DNA of 64,000 nt from positions 3,844,501 to 3,908,500 of the forward strand of contig NC_016940.1 of assembly GCF_000250635.1 (NCBI RefSeq). Reading direction: 5' to 3'. The position numbers were made by a program, and so were the translations under genes. Below, one piece after another: positions 35,385 through 44,046 of this stretch; positions within the stretch are counted from its first letter, which is position 1, and each line of letters opens with the position of its first letter. This DNA comes from Saprospira grandis str. Lewin (GTDB taxonomy: Bacteria > Bacteroidota > Bacteroidia > Chitinophagales > Saprospiraceae). The notes under the pieces are model-generated. The model was given only the letters and a program-made list of their open reading frames with translations, searched no databases and was not told where the DNA came from.

Positions 35385-35590
35385 GTTTTGCGCCCATGGG
35401 CTGAAGCCCATGGTTGCGGGACTATGCAAACTGGCGGGCTAAAGCCCTTGTTTGCTGGAAAATGGAAAAGGTTCGCTTCAAGAAAAAATAACCCTTGTTC
35501 AAAGCGGTAGAGGATTTTAATCCTCCCCGCACTATAGATGTAGAATGGGATTGTTGCATGGCTGTGGGTTTCAACCCACAGGTATATATC
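35385..35590. repeat. Palindrome cluster with AT-centred loops
   Basis: Successive perfect palindromes of different stems: CCATGGGCTGAAGCCCATGG, GGGCTAAAGCCC, GAGGATTTTAATCCTC, GTGGGTTTCAACCCAC. The stretch around 35490-35580 (CTTGTTCAAAGCGGT ... CGCACTATAGATGTAGAATG) is nearly identical to 44685-44770, except that the terminal palindrome has another stem. Confidence 0.78.
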
Positions 35591-35596
35591 CATCCT

Positions 35597-35735
35597 ACAG
35601 GCCCGAAGGGCCGCAGGCCTAGGGGCCTGCAAGGGGGCCGCGCAGCGGCAGACCCAGCCAGCTTGCTGGCGCAGGGCCGAGCAGACCTGCGAGCCCTGCA
35701 AGGGCCCGGCCGCCTTTGGCGGCAGGCCCCAAAAA
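35597..35735 (-). repeat. GC-rich mosaic repeat, subtype D, reverse
   Basis: GGCCCGAAGGGCC, GCAGGCCTAGGGGCCTGC, GGCCGCGCAGCGGC, AGACCCAG, hairpin CCAGCTTGCTGG, CAGGGCCGAGCAGACCTGCG, AGCCCTGCAAGGGCCCGGCC, GCCTTTGGCGGC and the end AGGCCCCAAAAAAA. With 35189 it gives inverted outer ends around the palindromes. Confidence 0.85.
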
Positions 35736-35791
35736 AATACATTTTTAGCCCTCCGGCTAAGAGTAGATGGAGTTCTAACAAAATAGATATT

Positions 35792-36256
35792 ATGATAGAA
35801 GTGATTTTTGATGAAAAATTTTTAATCTTATCTATTGGGAGTACTAAAATTAATGTTGATCTATATTATTATAGAATTGACCCAAATTTATATTCAGATG
35901 ATGAATCAATAACTAAGGCATTAAAGGTTTTTAAGAAAAAAATACTTAATTGGAAGTTTAAGTTGCAAAGTCTATCAATTAAGAATAATCACTTTTTTGT
36001 TCCTATTGAATTTCATGATGAATATATAGGACTACTAGGCTGTGAATATTTAGAAAATGAAATGCTGCGTATTAAGTATGGTTTTACGACAGATATCGAA
36101 GGGTACAGCATATATCCATCCTCAAAAGAGATAAAAATGGATTTCACTTTTGAAGCAGATGGTAATTCTATTTTATGGATATCAAGGGCGAAGTTAGAAG
36201 AAAACTTATCGAGCTTAGTGGCTTTTTTTGAATTAAAAATAGCTAATCAAAATTAA
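35792..36256 (+). CDS. Hypothetical protein (AT-rich island)
   Basis: 154 residues from the ATG at 35792 (MIEVIFDEKFLILSIGS). An in-frame extension upstream to 35495 reads through the GC-rich repeat and is not credible. Soluble, mixed strand/helix pattern (YYYRIDPNLYSDDESITKAL, FFVPIEFHDEYIGLLGCEYL). AT-rich. No family recognised; size and neighbours would fit an immunity-type or orphan protein, which is guesswork. Confidence 0.6.
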   Translation: MIEVIFDEKFLILSIGSTKINVDLYYYRIDPNLYSDDESITKALKVFKKKILNWKFKLQSLSIKNNHFFVPIEFHDEYIGLLGCEYLENEMLRIKYGFTTDIEGYSIYPSSKEIKMDFTFEADGNSILWISRAKLEENLSSLVAFFELKIANQN

Positions 36257-36276
36257 AGAAGCAAACTAAAGTAGTT

Positions 36277-36678
36277 ATGGTAAAAGTTAGTTGGCCTAAA
36301 AAAGAAGGAAAGCAAAATCTAGAACTGTATTTAATTGTGTTGCGATATTTATTTAAGGATGCAGCTGTACAGCTTGCTGAAAAATTTAGCTTTGACCCAT
36401 TAGAGGTATTCGGAAGGTATTTAGGAAATGAGATTACTTATGATGAGTACTTAAATTATATGGCTATTCCTGAACGTTTTTTAGCAAAGCCAGACTACTT
36501 TAGAGATCATCTCTCGAAAGAGGCGTTGTGGAATAGGTTAGCTTTATTGTGTATGCCTGAAGATAGCAATGAAGAATATCTTTGGGAGAGTCTTTCCTAT
36601 ATTTATACATATGGGGAGGGGCTAGGTTGTTCTTTTCCTAGAGAAGATCGAACGTTTAGTAAAGTAGATTTGGCATAG
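36277..36678 (+). CDS. Hypothetical protein (AT-rich island)
   Basis: 133 residues, soluble and largely helical by eye (LELYLIVLRYLFKDAAVQLAEKF, DHLSKEALWNRLALLCM, EEYLWESLSYIYTYGEGLGC). Begins 20 bases after the previous gene, so probably co-transcribed. No family recognised. Confidence 0.6.
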   Translation: MVKVSWPKKEGKQNLELYLIVLRYLFKDAAVQLAEKFSFDPLEVFGRYLGNEITYDEYLNYMAIPERFLAKPDYFRDHLSKEALWNRLALLCMPEDSNEEYLWESLSYIYTYGEGLGCSFPREDRTFSKVDLA

Positions 36679-36729
36679 TGGAGTTAAATCTATAGTGTTT
36701 TTTGGTTGCGAGGCTACAAGCTTAATAAA

Positions 36730-37092
36730 ATGGAAAGATCCCCAAAATCAAGTAAATATGAAGCATTGACGATGTTGTTTGTCATCATAAACATCGGGTT
36801 TTTGCTTATTTATATTGTTAATATTATTGATCTAATTCAGGGAAAGTATACTCCTGATGGAATTAGATTTTCATTCTATACTCTTTTGTTGGAAGTACCT
36901 ATGGTCTTGATATTTATATTAGCTATAGTGTATAAACTCAGGTTTCGTTTTCTGTTGTTAGTTTTAATTGCTGGTTTTACTCACTTATTGAGTATAGGTA
37001 TAGTAGGAAGGTTGATACCTGTTTATGGATTTAGTGTTGCCCTGATGCAAATAGTTATCGCTATAATCCTTTTTTTGAAAAAAGGATCATAA
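36730..37092 (+). CDS. Hypothetical membrane protein (AT-rich island)
   Basis: 120 residues from the ATG at 36730 (MERSPKSSKYEALTM); a TTG start at 36706 is less likely. Four hydrophobic segments (LFVIINIGFLLIYIVNII, FSFYTLLLEVPMVLIFILAIVY, FLLLVLIAGFTHLLSIG, VALMQIVIAIILFL). No family recognised. Confidence 0.6.
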   Translation: MERSPKSSKYEALTMLFVIINIGFLLIYIVNIIDLIQGKYTPDGIRFSFYTLLLEVPMVLIFILAIVYKLRFRFLLLVLIAGFTHLLSIGIVGRLIPVYGFSVALMQIVIAIILFLKKGS

Positions 37093-37180
37093 GTTTCGGC
37101 TTAATAGCAACTTACGCTATTCTTTTAGAGCCCATACGGCAGGCAGCAGACCCCAAAAAAACATTATGTAAAGAATAAAT

Positions 37181-37813
37181 ATGAAATATATAGCGATTAT
37201 AAGTTTACTATTTTGTTTGGGGAGCAATAGGGCGATTCTGCCAACTATAGAACTAGCTCAACCTATTTTATATAAAGGACTTCTTAATGCTGTTAATATT
37301 TCAACGGCTAATAATGAAAAGGTTTTGTTTTTAGAAGTAGGTGACTCTATTTTTAAAACTAATCCCCTTGGGCCGACTTTATTTTCTCTTCCTAAGAACT
37401 TAAATAAAAAAATCGTAGAAGTTCGACTGTTTGATACAAAGGAAAAAACTAGGCTTTTGACCTCTAAGTGGTTTCAAATTAAGGATTTGCCTACTCCATT
37501 GGCTTATATTAGTGGAGCTAGAGGAAAAACTTTAAATGTTAAGCAGTTGCCTTATCTTGATAAAATAGACAACAGTATAAAGTATTGGGATACAGATGTA
37601 CGAGGAGAGATAGTTGAATTTGAGATGCTGTATTGGGAAGATGGGAAGTTTTTTAGCCTAAAAAGTAATGGTCCAGAATTTACCTTAGCTCAAAGAACAA
37701 AGCTTAAAAGTCTGAAAGCTAGAGATTTTCTCTTTATTCGGAAAATAAAGATAAGAATGCCAGATGAGAGTTTTAGAAGGGCAGGGGACCTAATATATGA
37801 AGTTGTTTTTTAG
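37181..37813 (+). CDS. Orphan protein with GldM-type C-terminal domain
   Basis: 210 residues with a signal peptide (MKYIAIISLLFCLGSNRA). Residues about 28-95 (IELAQPILYKGLLNAVNIS ... VRLFDTKEKTRLLTSKWFQIKDLPTPLAYI) and 100-210 (GKTLNVKQLPYLDKIDN, then FEMLYWEDGKFFSLKSNGPEFTLAQRTKLKSLKARDFLFIRKIKIRMPD) follow the last two domains of the gliding/type IX secretion protein GldM, including the N..F.. / FT..Q...L..L..GD.....I...PD pattern. The long N-terminal part and membrane helix of GldM are absent. AT-rich. Role unknown. Its stop TAG runs straight into GGGGCCTCC of the next repeat. Confidence 0.65.
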   Translation: MKYIAIISLLFCLGSNRAILPTIELAQPILYKGLLNAVNISTANNEKVLFLEVGDSIFKTNPLGPTLFSLPKNLNKKIVEVRLFDTKEKTRLLTSKWFQIKDLPTPLAYISGARGKTLNVKQLPYLDKIDNSIKYWDTDVRGEIVEFEMLYWEDGKFFSLKSNGPEFTLAQRTKLKSLKARDFLFIRKIKIRMPDESFRRAGDLIYEVVF

Positions 37814-37950
37814 GGGCCTCCCGCCTTCGGCGGGCGCTACGTTCGGCAGCTCGCTGTTCGCTCGGCCCTGCGGCCTGACGGCCTTGGTCTGCGGCTTTGC
37901 CGCACTGCCTACCATCGCTAGGCCGTTTGGCCTTCGGCCATGGCGGCTTT
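37811..37950 (+). repeat. GC-rich mosaic repeat, subtype A, forward
   Basis: Starts at the stop codon of the GldM-like gene (TAGGGGCCTCC). CTTCGGCGGG, GGCAGCTCGCTGTTCGCTCG, hairpin GCGGCCTGACGGCC, GGTCTGCGGCTTTGCCGC, CATCGCTAGGCC, GGCCTTCGGCC. Confidence 0.85.
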
Positions 37951-37954
37951 GCCG

Positions 37955-38182
37955 CTATCTGCAGCCTAAAGGCCGCAGCCATTCTTGTTGGGCCTTGGTC
38001 TTTCTTGCCGCAGCGGCTTAAAAGCCCCTGCTTTGTTTATGAAAAGGAGGTATTTGGTTTTCAGGTCCTGCGGCTTTTAAGCTGCAGGCCAATTGTTGCT
38101 TAGGAGTGGGCTCTGCTGTACCTAAATTGGCTGCTGGTTTTAACCTGCAGCCACGGCTAGCAGGCGGCAAACCCAAAAAAAA
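37955..38182. repeat. Palindrome cluster with AT-centred loops
   Basis: Holds TGCAGCCTAAAGGCCGCAG, GCGGCTTAAAAGCCCC, CTGCGGCTTTTAAGCTGCAG and GCTGGTTTTAACCTGC. Bases about 38010-38155 are nearly identical to 46303-46445. It ends GGCGGCAAACCCAAAAAAA, a CCCAAAA outer end that pairs with the TTAGGGGCC start at 37811. Confidence 0.75.
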
Positions 38183-38233
38183 GAACACCCCCCTAAAGAT
38201 AATTTCCCGACCCCTAGCTTATCAAAGCAAAAA

Positions 38234-38265
38234 TTTAGCTTCTACAAACTTTGTTTGTACATTTG
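38234..38265 (+). promoter_or_regulatory. Probable mazG promoter
   Basis: TACATTTG at 38258-38265 fits the Bacteroidota -7 consensus TAnnTTTG, with TTTA at 38234-38237 about 20 bases upstream as a weak -33 box. It would put transcription start near 38272, which argues against the TTG at 38251 as a start codon. Confidence 0.45.
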
Positions 38266-38307
38266 TTTTTTAAAGCAAACCCTCTTTTTGGACCAAAACT
38301 ATTTGCC

Positions 38308-39072
38308 TTGCATACTCTAGCCGAAAAATTGACCGCCTTCGAGCGCCTACTCAAAATTATGGACGAGCTCCGAGAACAATGCCCCTGGGACCGCAAACAA
38401 ACGCTCGAAAGCCTCCGCCACCTGACCATCGAAGAAACCTATGAACTGGCCGATGCTATTCTGGAAAATGACCTGGACGAACTCAAAGGCGAAATCGGCG
38501 ACATTATGCTGCATATGGTCTTTTATTCCAAAATCGCTAGCGAACAAGGCGCCTTTGATGTGGCCGATGTCCTGAATCACCTCTGCGAAAAACTCATCCG
38601 CAGACACCCCCATATTTATGGCGATACCAAGGCCGAAGATGAGGCCACCGTCAAAGCCAATTGGGAGAAAATTAAACTGCAAGAAGGCAAAAAATCAGTC
38701 TTGCAAGGGGTGCCAAAATCACTGCCCGCCTTGGTCAAAGCCTATCGCATCCAAGAAAAAGCCAAGCAAGTGGGCTTCGAATGGGAGGAACGCCAAGCCG
38801 TTTTTGCTAAGGTCAAAGAAGAGTTGGCCGAACTAGAAGCAGAGGTCGAAAATAACGAACAAGATAAAATTGAAGAGGAATTTGGCGACCTGCTTTTTTC
38901 TATGATCAATTATGCCCGCTTCCTCAAAGTGGATCCCGAACTGGCCCTAGAACGCTGCAATCGCAAGTTTATTAAACGCTTCCAATACATTGAAGAACAG
39001 GCCAATAAACCACTAGACGAAATGAGCCTGTCCGAAATGGATGCCCTCTGGAATGAAGCAAAAACTAAGTAG
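38308..39072 (+). CDS. mazG: Nucleoside triphosphate pyrophosphohydrolase MazG
   Basis: 254 residues from a TTG at 38308. Hydrolyses NTPs to NMP and pyrophosphate. The opening TAFERLLKIMDELREQCPWDRKQTLESLRHLTIEETYELADAI and EIGDIMLHMVFYSKIA hold the EExxE...ExxD metal-binding motif; the second half repeats it (VKEELAELEAEV, EEEFGDLLFSMINYARFL), as in two-domain MazG. No ATG exists upstream of the conserved start. The frame extends to a TTG at 38251, but that lies within the predicted promoter. The true start is uncertain. Confidence 0.9.
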   Translation: MHTLAEKLTAFERLLKIMDELREQCPWDRKQTLESLRHLTIEETYELADAILENDLDELKGEIGDIMLHMVFYSKIASEQGAFDVADVLNHLCEKLIRRHPHIYGDTKAEDEATVKANWEKIKLQEGKKSVLQGVPKSLPALVKAYRIQEKAKQVGFEWEERQAVFAKVKEELAELEAEVENNEQDKIEEEFGDLLFSMINYARFLKVDPELALERCNRKFIKRFQYIEEQANKPLDEMSLSEMDALWNEAKTK

Positions 39073-39084
39073 GAGGTCCTGCTT

Positions 39085-39300
39085 TTGGGGCCTCCCGCAG
39101 CAAGCTGCGGGCGGTTACTCCCTTCGGTCGTCGAACTGCGGCCTAAAGGCCTTGTTGTCGTTTCGGGGCTCGCTGCTCGCTCGGCCCTTCGCAAAAAATG
39201 CAAAGCATTTTTGCTCGGTCTGGCCTTCGGCCACCCCTGCACATCGCTAGGCCATTTTGGCCCTTCAGGCCAAAGGCGGCCAAGCCGCCTGCTACAACCC
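39085..39300 (+). repeat. GC-rich mosaic repeat, subtype A, forward
   Basis: TTTTGGGGCCTCCCGC, hairpin GCAGCAAGCTGC, GGTTACTCCCTTCGGTCG, TCGAACTGCGGCC, GGGCTCGCTGCTCGCTCGG, the hairpin GCAAAAAATGCAAAGCATTTTTGC split over 39191-39214, GGTCTGGCCTTCGGCC, CATCGCTAGGCC, and GGCGGCCAAGCCGCC; ends CCCCCAAAC. Confidence 0.85.
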
Positions 39301-39383
39301 CCAAACCAACAACATAAAGTAAAACAGCTAATCAGACAAAAGAGAAGCAGCTCTCTTTCTAGAACGTAAAAAACAAGAACAGC

Positions 39384-40583
39384 ATGATAAAACGCGTAGC
39401 TCAACGCTTAGCACAAATGGAAGAATCGGCCACCTTGCGGATGGCCCAATTGGCTAGAGATGTAGCCGCTCAGGGACATCCCGTGATTAGCCTTAGCCTC
39501 GGAGAACCCGATTTTGATACGCCCCAGCATATTAAAGATGCCGCTATTCGAGCCCTGCAAACGGGCTTTACCAAATATACCCCCGTGGCCGGTTTGCCCC
39601 AGTTGCGCCAAGCCGTTTGCCATAAATTTCAGCGAGATAATGGCCTAGCGTATACACCTAGCCAAATTGTGGTCTCCAATGGCGCCAAACAAGCGATCGC
39701 CAACCTTTCTATGGCCCTGCTAGAAGAAGGCGATGAGGCCATTATTCTCAGTCCCTATTGGGTGTCTTATAAGGAAATCCTCAACCTAAGTGGGGCTAGT
39801 GTGAAATTCGTTTCTGCAGGTATCGAACAAGATTTTAAGGTCTCTGCCGAACAACTTAAAGCCGCTATTTCCGATAAAACCCGCCTGCTTATCTATTCTT
39901 CTCCCTGTAATCCCACAGGCAGCCTGCTAACCAAAGAAGAATTGGCCAGTTGGGTGGAGGTACTCCAAGAATTTCCCAATCTAATCATTGTTTCAGATGA
40001 AATTTATGAGTACATTAACTTCAGTGGCCAAGCCCACGCAAGTATAGCCCAATTTGATCAAATCAAAGAACAGGTTGTTATCGTTAACGGCTTTTCTAAA
40101 GGCTTTGCCATGACGGGCTGGCGCCTAGGCTATATGGCCGCCCCCCAATGGATTGCCGATGCCTGCATCAAAATTCAAGGACAGTTTACTTCTGGCGCAA
40201 ATGCCTTTGGCCAAATGGCTGCCGCCTATGCCCTAGAAGCCGAACAAGAGGCCACCCTCGCTATGCGCGAAGCCTTTGAACGCCGCCGCAATTTATTGAT
40301 CGAGCTGCTGCGCCAAATCCCTGGATTCCAAGTGAATAAACCCCAAGGGGCATTTTACCTCTTTCCCGATGTTTCGGCCCTTTTTGGCAAAAGCTACGGA
40401 AATTACCAGATCCAAACCGATGAGGACCTGGTCCTTTATCTTCTAGAAACAGCCCATGTGGCCCTGGTGGGCGGCTCTGCCTTTGGCAATGCTAATTGCC
40501 TGCGCCTGAGCTACGCCCTAGGCGAAGAAGATCTCAAAGAAGCTTGCCGCCGCATAGCGGAGGCCTGCGAAAAATTAAAATAA
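39384..40583 (+). CDS. Class I aminotransferase (aspartate-type, PLP)
   Basis: 399 residues. SLSLGEPDFDTPQHIKDAA, KYTPVAGLPQLRQAV, NGAKQAIANL, SPYWVSYKEI, YSSPCNPTGS, SDEIYEYI and the PLP-lysine motif GFSKGFAMTGWRLGY are all present, followed by LRLSYA with the carboxylate-binding Arg. It matches the prokaryotic aspartate aminotransferase subgroup (type Ib). Amino donor and product cannot be fixed. 19 bases before accC. Confidence 0.93.
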   Translation: MIKRVAQRLAQMEESATLRMAQLARDVAAQGHPVISLSLGEPDFDTPQHIKDAAIRALQTGFTKYTPVAGLPQLRQAVCHKFQRDNGLAYTPSQIVVSNGAKQAIANLSMALLEEGDEAIILSPYWVSYKEILNLSGASVKFVSAGIEQDFKVSAEQLKAAISDKTRLLIYSSPCNPTGSLLTKEELASWVEVLQEFPNLIIVSDEIYEYINFSGQAHASIAQFDQIKEQVVIVNGFSKGFAMTGWRLGYMAAPQWIADACIKIQGQFTSGANAFGQMAAAYALEAEQEATLAMREAFERRRNLLIELLRQIPGFQVNKPQGAFYLFPDVSALFGKSYGNYQIQTDEDLVLYLLETAHVALVGGSAFGNANCLRLSYALGEEDLKEACRRIAEACEKLK

Positions 40584-40602
40584 TTTAAACGACTGATACG
40601 CA

Positions 40603-42096
40603 ATGAAGAAAATATTGGTAGCCAACCGTGGCGAAATTGCCCTGCGCATTATGCGCAGCTGTAAAGAAATGGGGATTGCTACTGTGGCCGTTTATTCGGA
40701 GGCCGACCGCCTCGCTCCACATGTACGCTATGCCGATGAGGCGATTTGTTTGGGCCCTGCCCCCTCTAATCAATCTTATCTCTTGGCCGATAAAATTATT
40801 GAAGAAGCCCAAAAGTTAGGGGTCGATGGGATTCACCCCGGCTACGGTTTCTTGAGCGAAAATGCAGGCTTTTCAGCTGCCGTAGCCGCAGCAGGCCTCA
40901 CTTTTATTGGTCCAAAACCTAAGGCCATCGAAATGATGGGAAGCAAATTGGCCGCTAAAGAAGCCACCAAAGCTTATGATATTCCCTTGGTGCCCGGTAC
41001 CGATTATGCTTTGACCGATATTGAAGAAGCCAAAACCGTAGCCACCGAGATTGGTTTTCCCATTCTCATTAAGGCCTCTGCTGGTGGAGGTGGAAAAGGA
41101 ATGCGTATCGTCGAAAAGGCCGAAGAGCTAGAAGAGCAAATGAAAAGAGCCGTTTCTGAGGCCCAAAATGCTTTTGGTGATGGCTCCGTTTTTATCGAGA
41201 AGTATATTAGCTCTCCCCGCCATATCGAAATTCAGGTCCTTGCCGATGGACATGGCAATGTGATCCACCTTTTTGAAAGAGAATGCTCGATCCAACGCCG
41301 CCACCAAAAGGTCATCGAAGAGGCGCCCTCTGTTATTTTGACCGAGGAATTGCGGGAAGCTATGGGTAAATCTGCCTGTGATGTGGCCCGCGCTTGTGAT
41401 TATATAGGCGCAGGAACGGTAGAGTTTATCTTTGACGAAAATAATAATTACTATTTCCTAGAAATGAATACTCGTCTGCAGGTAGAGCATCCCGTAACAG
41501 AGCTCATCTCTGGAGTGGATTTGGTCCGCCAACAGATTCTCATTGCTAGGGGAGAAGTCCTACAAATTAAGCAAGAGGATTTGAGGATTCAGGGACATGC
41601 GCTAGAGCTTCGGGTTTATGCAGAAGATCCCGCCAATAATTTCTTGCCTTCCATTGGCCGTTTGGAGCGCTATCGTGCGCCCAAAGGCGTGGGCGTTCGT
41701 TTGGATGATGGTTATGAGGAAGGAATGGAAATTCCAATTTACTATGACCCCATGATTGCCAAGTTGATTACTTATGGTAAGGATAGAGAAGAGGCCATTA
41801 GTCGGATGTTGCGAGCGATTGAGGAATATGAAATTGATGGTCCAGCCACTACTTTGCCCTTTGGCCGCTTTGCTTTAGAGCATGAGGCTTTTGTAAGCGG
41901 AAAGTTTGATACGCATTTTGTCAAAAACTATTTCCGTCCCGAATTGCTTCAAAAAGAAGAGCCAGAAGAGGAGCTTTTGGCCGCTATGCTAGTGGCGCAT
42001 TTGCTCGATCAAAAAGGAAATAAGGCTAGCGCTACAACCGCTAGCAACAATCAGGCTGCAAAGCGTTCTGCTTGGAAAGATAGAGCGATGCACTAA
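40603..42096 (+). CDS. accC: Acetyl-CoA (or acyl-CoA) carboxylase, biotin carboxylase subunit
   Basis: 497 residues. KKILVANRGEIALRIMRSCKEMGI opens the biotin carboxylase N-domain; ATP-grasp loop KASAGGGGKGMRIV; ERECSIQRRHQKVIEEAPS; FLEMNTRLQVEHPVTE; and the C-domain RVYAEDPANNFLPS. It carboxylates biotin on a BCCP partner, the first half-reaction of malonyl-CoA (or propionyl-CoA) carboxylation. About 45 residues longer at the C-terminus than the E. coli protein, as in many Bacteroidota acyl-CoA carboxylases. No accB/BCCP gene is adjacent. Ends at a strong terminator. Confidence 0.95.
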   Translation: MKKILVANRGEIALRIMRSCKEMGIATVAVYSEADRLAPHVRYADEAICLGPAPSNQSYLLADKIIEEAQKLGVDGIHPGYGFLSENAGFSAAVAAAGLTFIGPKPKAIEMMGSKLAAKEATKAYDIPLVPGTDYALTDIEEAKTVATEIGFPILIKASAGGGGKGMRIVEKAEELEEQMKRAVSEAQNAFGDGSVFIEKYISSPRHIEIQVLADGHGNVIHLFERECSIQRRHQKVIEEAPSVILTEELREAMGKSACDVARACDYIGAGTVEFIFDENNNYYFLEMNTRLQVEHPVTELISGVDLVRQQILIARGEVLQIKQEDLRIQGHALELRVYAEDPANNFLPSIGRLERYRAPKGVGVRLDDGYEEGMEIPIYYDPMIAKLITYGKDREEAISRMLRAIEEYEIDGPATTLPFGRFALEHEAFVSGKFDTHFVKNYFRPELLQKEEPEEELLAAMLVAHLLDQKGNKASATTASNNQAAKRSAWKDRAMH

Positions 42097-42113
42097 GTTT
42101 AGCTGTATTGCGC

Positions 42114-42148
42114 AAAGGCCCAAAACTACTGTTTTGGGCCTTTTTTTT
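42114..42148 (+). terminator. Intrinsic terminator of accC
   Basis: AAAGGCCCAAAAC (42114-42126), loop TACT, GTTTTGGGCCTTT (42131-42143) and further T's: a perfect 13-base stem ending in an eight-T run. Confidence 0.95.
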
Positions 42149-42150
42149 CG

Positions 42151-42273
42151 GCTGAGGGGCTGTAGCAGGGCCGCCGAAGGCGGCAGACCAAGGAGCGAAG
42201 CGACGCAGGGCCGAGCAGACCTGCGAGCTGCGCAATGGCCCGACCCGCCCGCAGGGCGGGGCAGCCCCAAAAG
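42151..42273 (-). repeat. GC-rich mosaic repeat, subtype B, reverse
   Basis: GGCTGAGGGGCTGTAGCAG, GCCGCCGAAGGCGGC, AGACCAAG, the short hairpin GAGCGAAGCGACGC, GGGCCGAGCAGACCTGCGAG, GCGCAATGGCCCGACCC, CGCCCGCAGGGCG and GGCAGCCCCAAAAG. Starts two bases after the accC terminator. Confidence 0.85.
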
Positions 42274-42296
42274 AAAATACATCTCCTCCTAAACAG

Positions 42297-42330
42297 AAAA
42301 AGGGCCCTAGCCAATTCGCTAGCGCCCTTT
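42297..42330 (-). terminator. Terminator of the TPR gene
   Basis: Minus strand: AAAGGGCG-CTAGC / GCTAGG-GCCCTTT with loop GAATTG, then TTTT. It begins 21 bases after the stop of the TPR gene. Confidence 0.65.
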
Positions 42331-42351
42331 GGGATATATTGGAGCCAAGAA

Positions 42352-44046
42352 CTACTTCAAAAAAGCCAGTTCTTCTGCCTGATGCGCTTTTTTATAGGCG
42401 GCCTTAATGGCGGCGGGCAAATCTTTAGGCGATTGTTCTTGGAAATAAATGTCGAGTTTTGCGTCTCCCTCGCCAATGCCACAGAGCACAAAGAAGGCTT
42501 TTCGGAGGCGGAACTGCATATTTTGGCTCATTTTGCCACTGTCTAGCGGTTGCAGCTCGATGGCTACGCCAGAGCTAGCCTCTTTGAGGATGCGATAAAT
42601 GGCGCGAGTGGGTTTTTGGCCCAAATTAAGGAGGAAAAGTCCCTTGGGGGTAAGTTGCAAAAGCATGCCCTCAAAGGCTTTGAGCAAGAGGCTTTGCATC
42701 TCTTTGGGTAGCTCCTTGAGCAAGGGATTTTGAGCAATTGTGGCTTTGCGGTGGACCGTCCACAGCTTGGCATCAACCTGCTGAATAAAGGGAGATTGGG
42801 CATTTTCGGCCATAGCGGCAGCAAATTCGTCCAGCATTTCCCCTTCTTCTTCCTTGGCCTTTTTGGCGAGGAAGTCGGCACAATGCAGCTTGAGCATATC
42901 CATGGCCTTTTCATGAAACTCCTCATCGGCTTCTAGGAGCATTTCGTAGGCATTGGCCAAATCGCCTTGGCGGATATAGAGCAGGCCAAGTTGATAAAAG
43001 CCTTCTGCTTTGCCGGCGGCTTCTCGGGTCATGCCTTCAAAAGCTTTTTCGGCTTCGGTCCATTCTTCTAGGGCCAGGGCAATCTGTCCGAGTTTTTGAT
43101 AGAGGGGCCAGCGGTTATAGGCGGCCATATCGAGGCCGAGTTCCAAGTACATTTTGGCCATGGGCAACTGCCCGAGCCGTTCTGCAGTTTGGGCCAAAAG
43201 CAGATAACTTTCGCTATCATCGCCTTCGGTTTTCATGGCGGCTTTAAAATCGGCTTGTGCTTCTTTTAGTTGGTTGCGATAGAGAAGGGCACGGCCTTTT
43301 TTCTTGAGGGTATAAGCGGTTTGACCGCCCTGTTTTTTTTCAAGGTCCAGTACATCGGCAAAGCAATATTGGGCCTCTTCATAATTGGCCAACTGCATAT
43401 AATAATCGCCCAAAGCGAGGCGATATTCAATGTTTTTGGGGTCGCTTGCAATTAAATCTCGATAGGCCTTAATGGCGTCCTCGCTGCGTTCTAGCTTTTT
43501 GAGTAGAGCAATTTCTTGCTGGGCCAATAAGATAGCGCCGAGCTCTTCTCCCTTCAAAAACTGTAGACTTTGGAGGGCCTCTTCATATTGTCCCAGTTGC
43601 TCTAGGCTATCCACTTTTAGGCGGAGGGCCAAAACATCATCGGGGGCTTGGGCCAACAGCTTATTGAGTTGCAAAAGGCTTTTTTCTTCCTCTCCCTGGC
43701 TACTATAATAAAGCGCTAGGGCATATTGCAAGTCTTTTTCTTCTGGAATTTCTTTTTGCAAGGCCTGCAAAAGGGCCAGGGCTTCCTTGGCTTCTCCTTT
43801 TTGCAACAAGCTCAGCGCCAGAGCCAAACGATAATTGGCTTGGGGCGAGATGGCAATTGCTTTTTGGTAAAAATCAATCGCCTGCTCTTGGTCCTTGAGC
43901 AAACGATAGTATTCGGCCTGATAATAAAAACAGAAGGCCTCTTCGCCATATTCTGTTTTGGCCTCTTCAATTAAACTATCCAATTGGTAGAAATCAGCTT
44001 TCGACTGCGCCTCTTCTAAGGCAGCGATCAGTTCTACTTTTGTCAT
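42352..44046 (-). CDS. TPR-repeat protein
   Basis: 564 residues, no signal peptide. About ten tetratricopeptide repeats between residues 1 and 390 (for example AIDFYQKAIAISPQANYRLALAL, AIKAYRDLIASDPKNIEYRLALGDYYMQLANYEEAQYCFADVL), then a different C-terminal domain (about 400-564) with LLLKAFEGMLLQLTPKGLFLLNLG and ELQPLDSGKMSQNMQFRLRKAFF. Likely a cytoplasmic scaffold; partner unknown. Single gene with its own terminator. Confidence 0.82.
   Translation of the reverse strand: MTKVELIAALEEAQSKADFYQLDSLIEEAKTEYGEEAFCFYYQAEYYRLLKDQEQAIDFYQKAIAISPQANYRLALALSLLQKGEAKEALALLQALQKEIPEEKDLQYALALYYSSQGEEEKSLLQLNKLLAQAPDDVLALRLKVDSLEQLGQYEEALQSLQFLKGEELGAILLAQQEIALLKKLERSEDAIKAYRDLIASDPKNIEYRLALGDYYMQLANYEEAQYCFADVLDLEKKQGGQTAYTLKKKGRALLYRNQLKEAQADFKAAMKTEGDDSESYLLLAQTAERLGQLPMAKMYLELGLDMAAYNRWPLYQKLGQIALALEEWTEAEKAFEGMTREAAGKAEGFYQLGLLYIRQGDLANAYEMLLEADEEFHEKAMDMLKLHCADFLAKKAKEEEGEMLDEFAAAMAENAQSPFIQQVDAKLWTVHRKATIAQNPLLKELPKEMQSLLLKAFEGMLLQLTPKGLFLLNLGQKPTRAIYRILKEASSGVAIELQPLDSGKMSQNMQFRLRKAFFVLCGIGEGDAKLDIYFQEQSPKDLPAAIKAAYKKAHQAEELAFLK

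Noticed and set aside
35495-35791. N-terminal extension of the 154-residue gene
   Set aside because: The 99 extra codons translate a palindrome cluster and a subtype-D repeat; the ATG at 35792 follows directly and the composition changes there.
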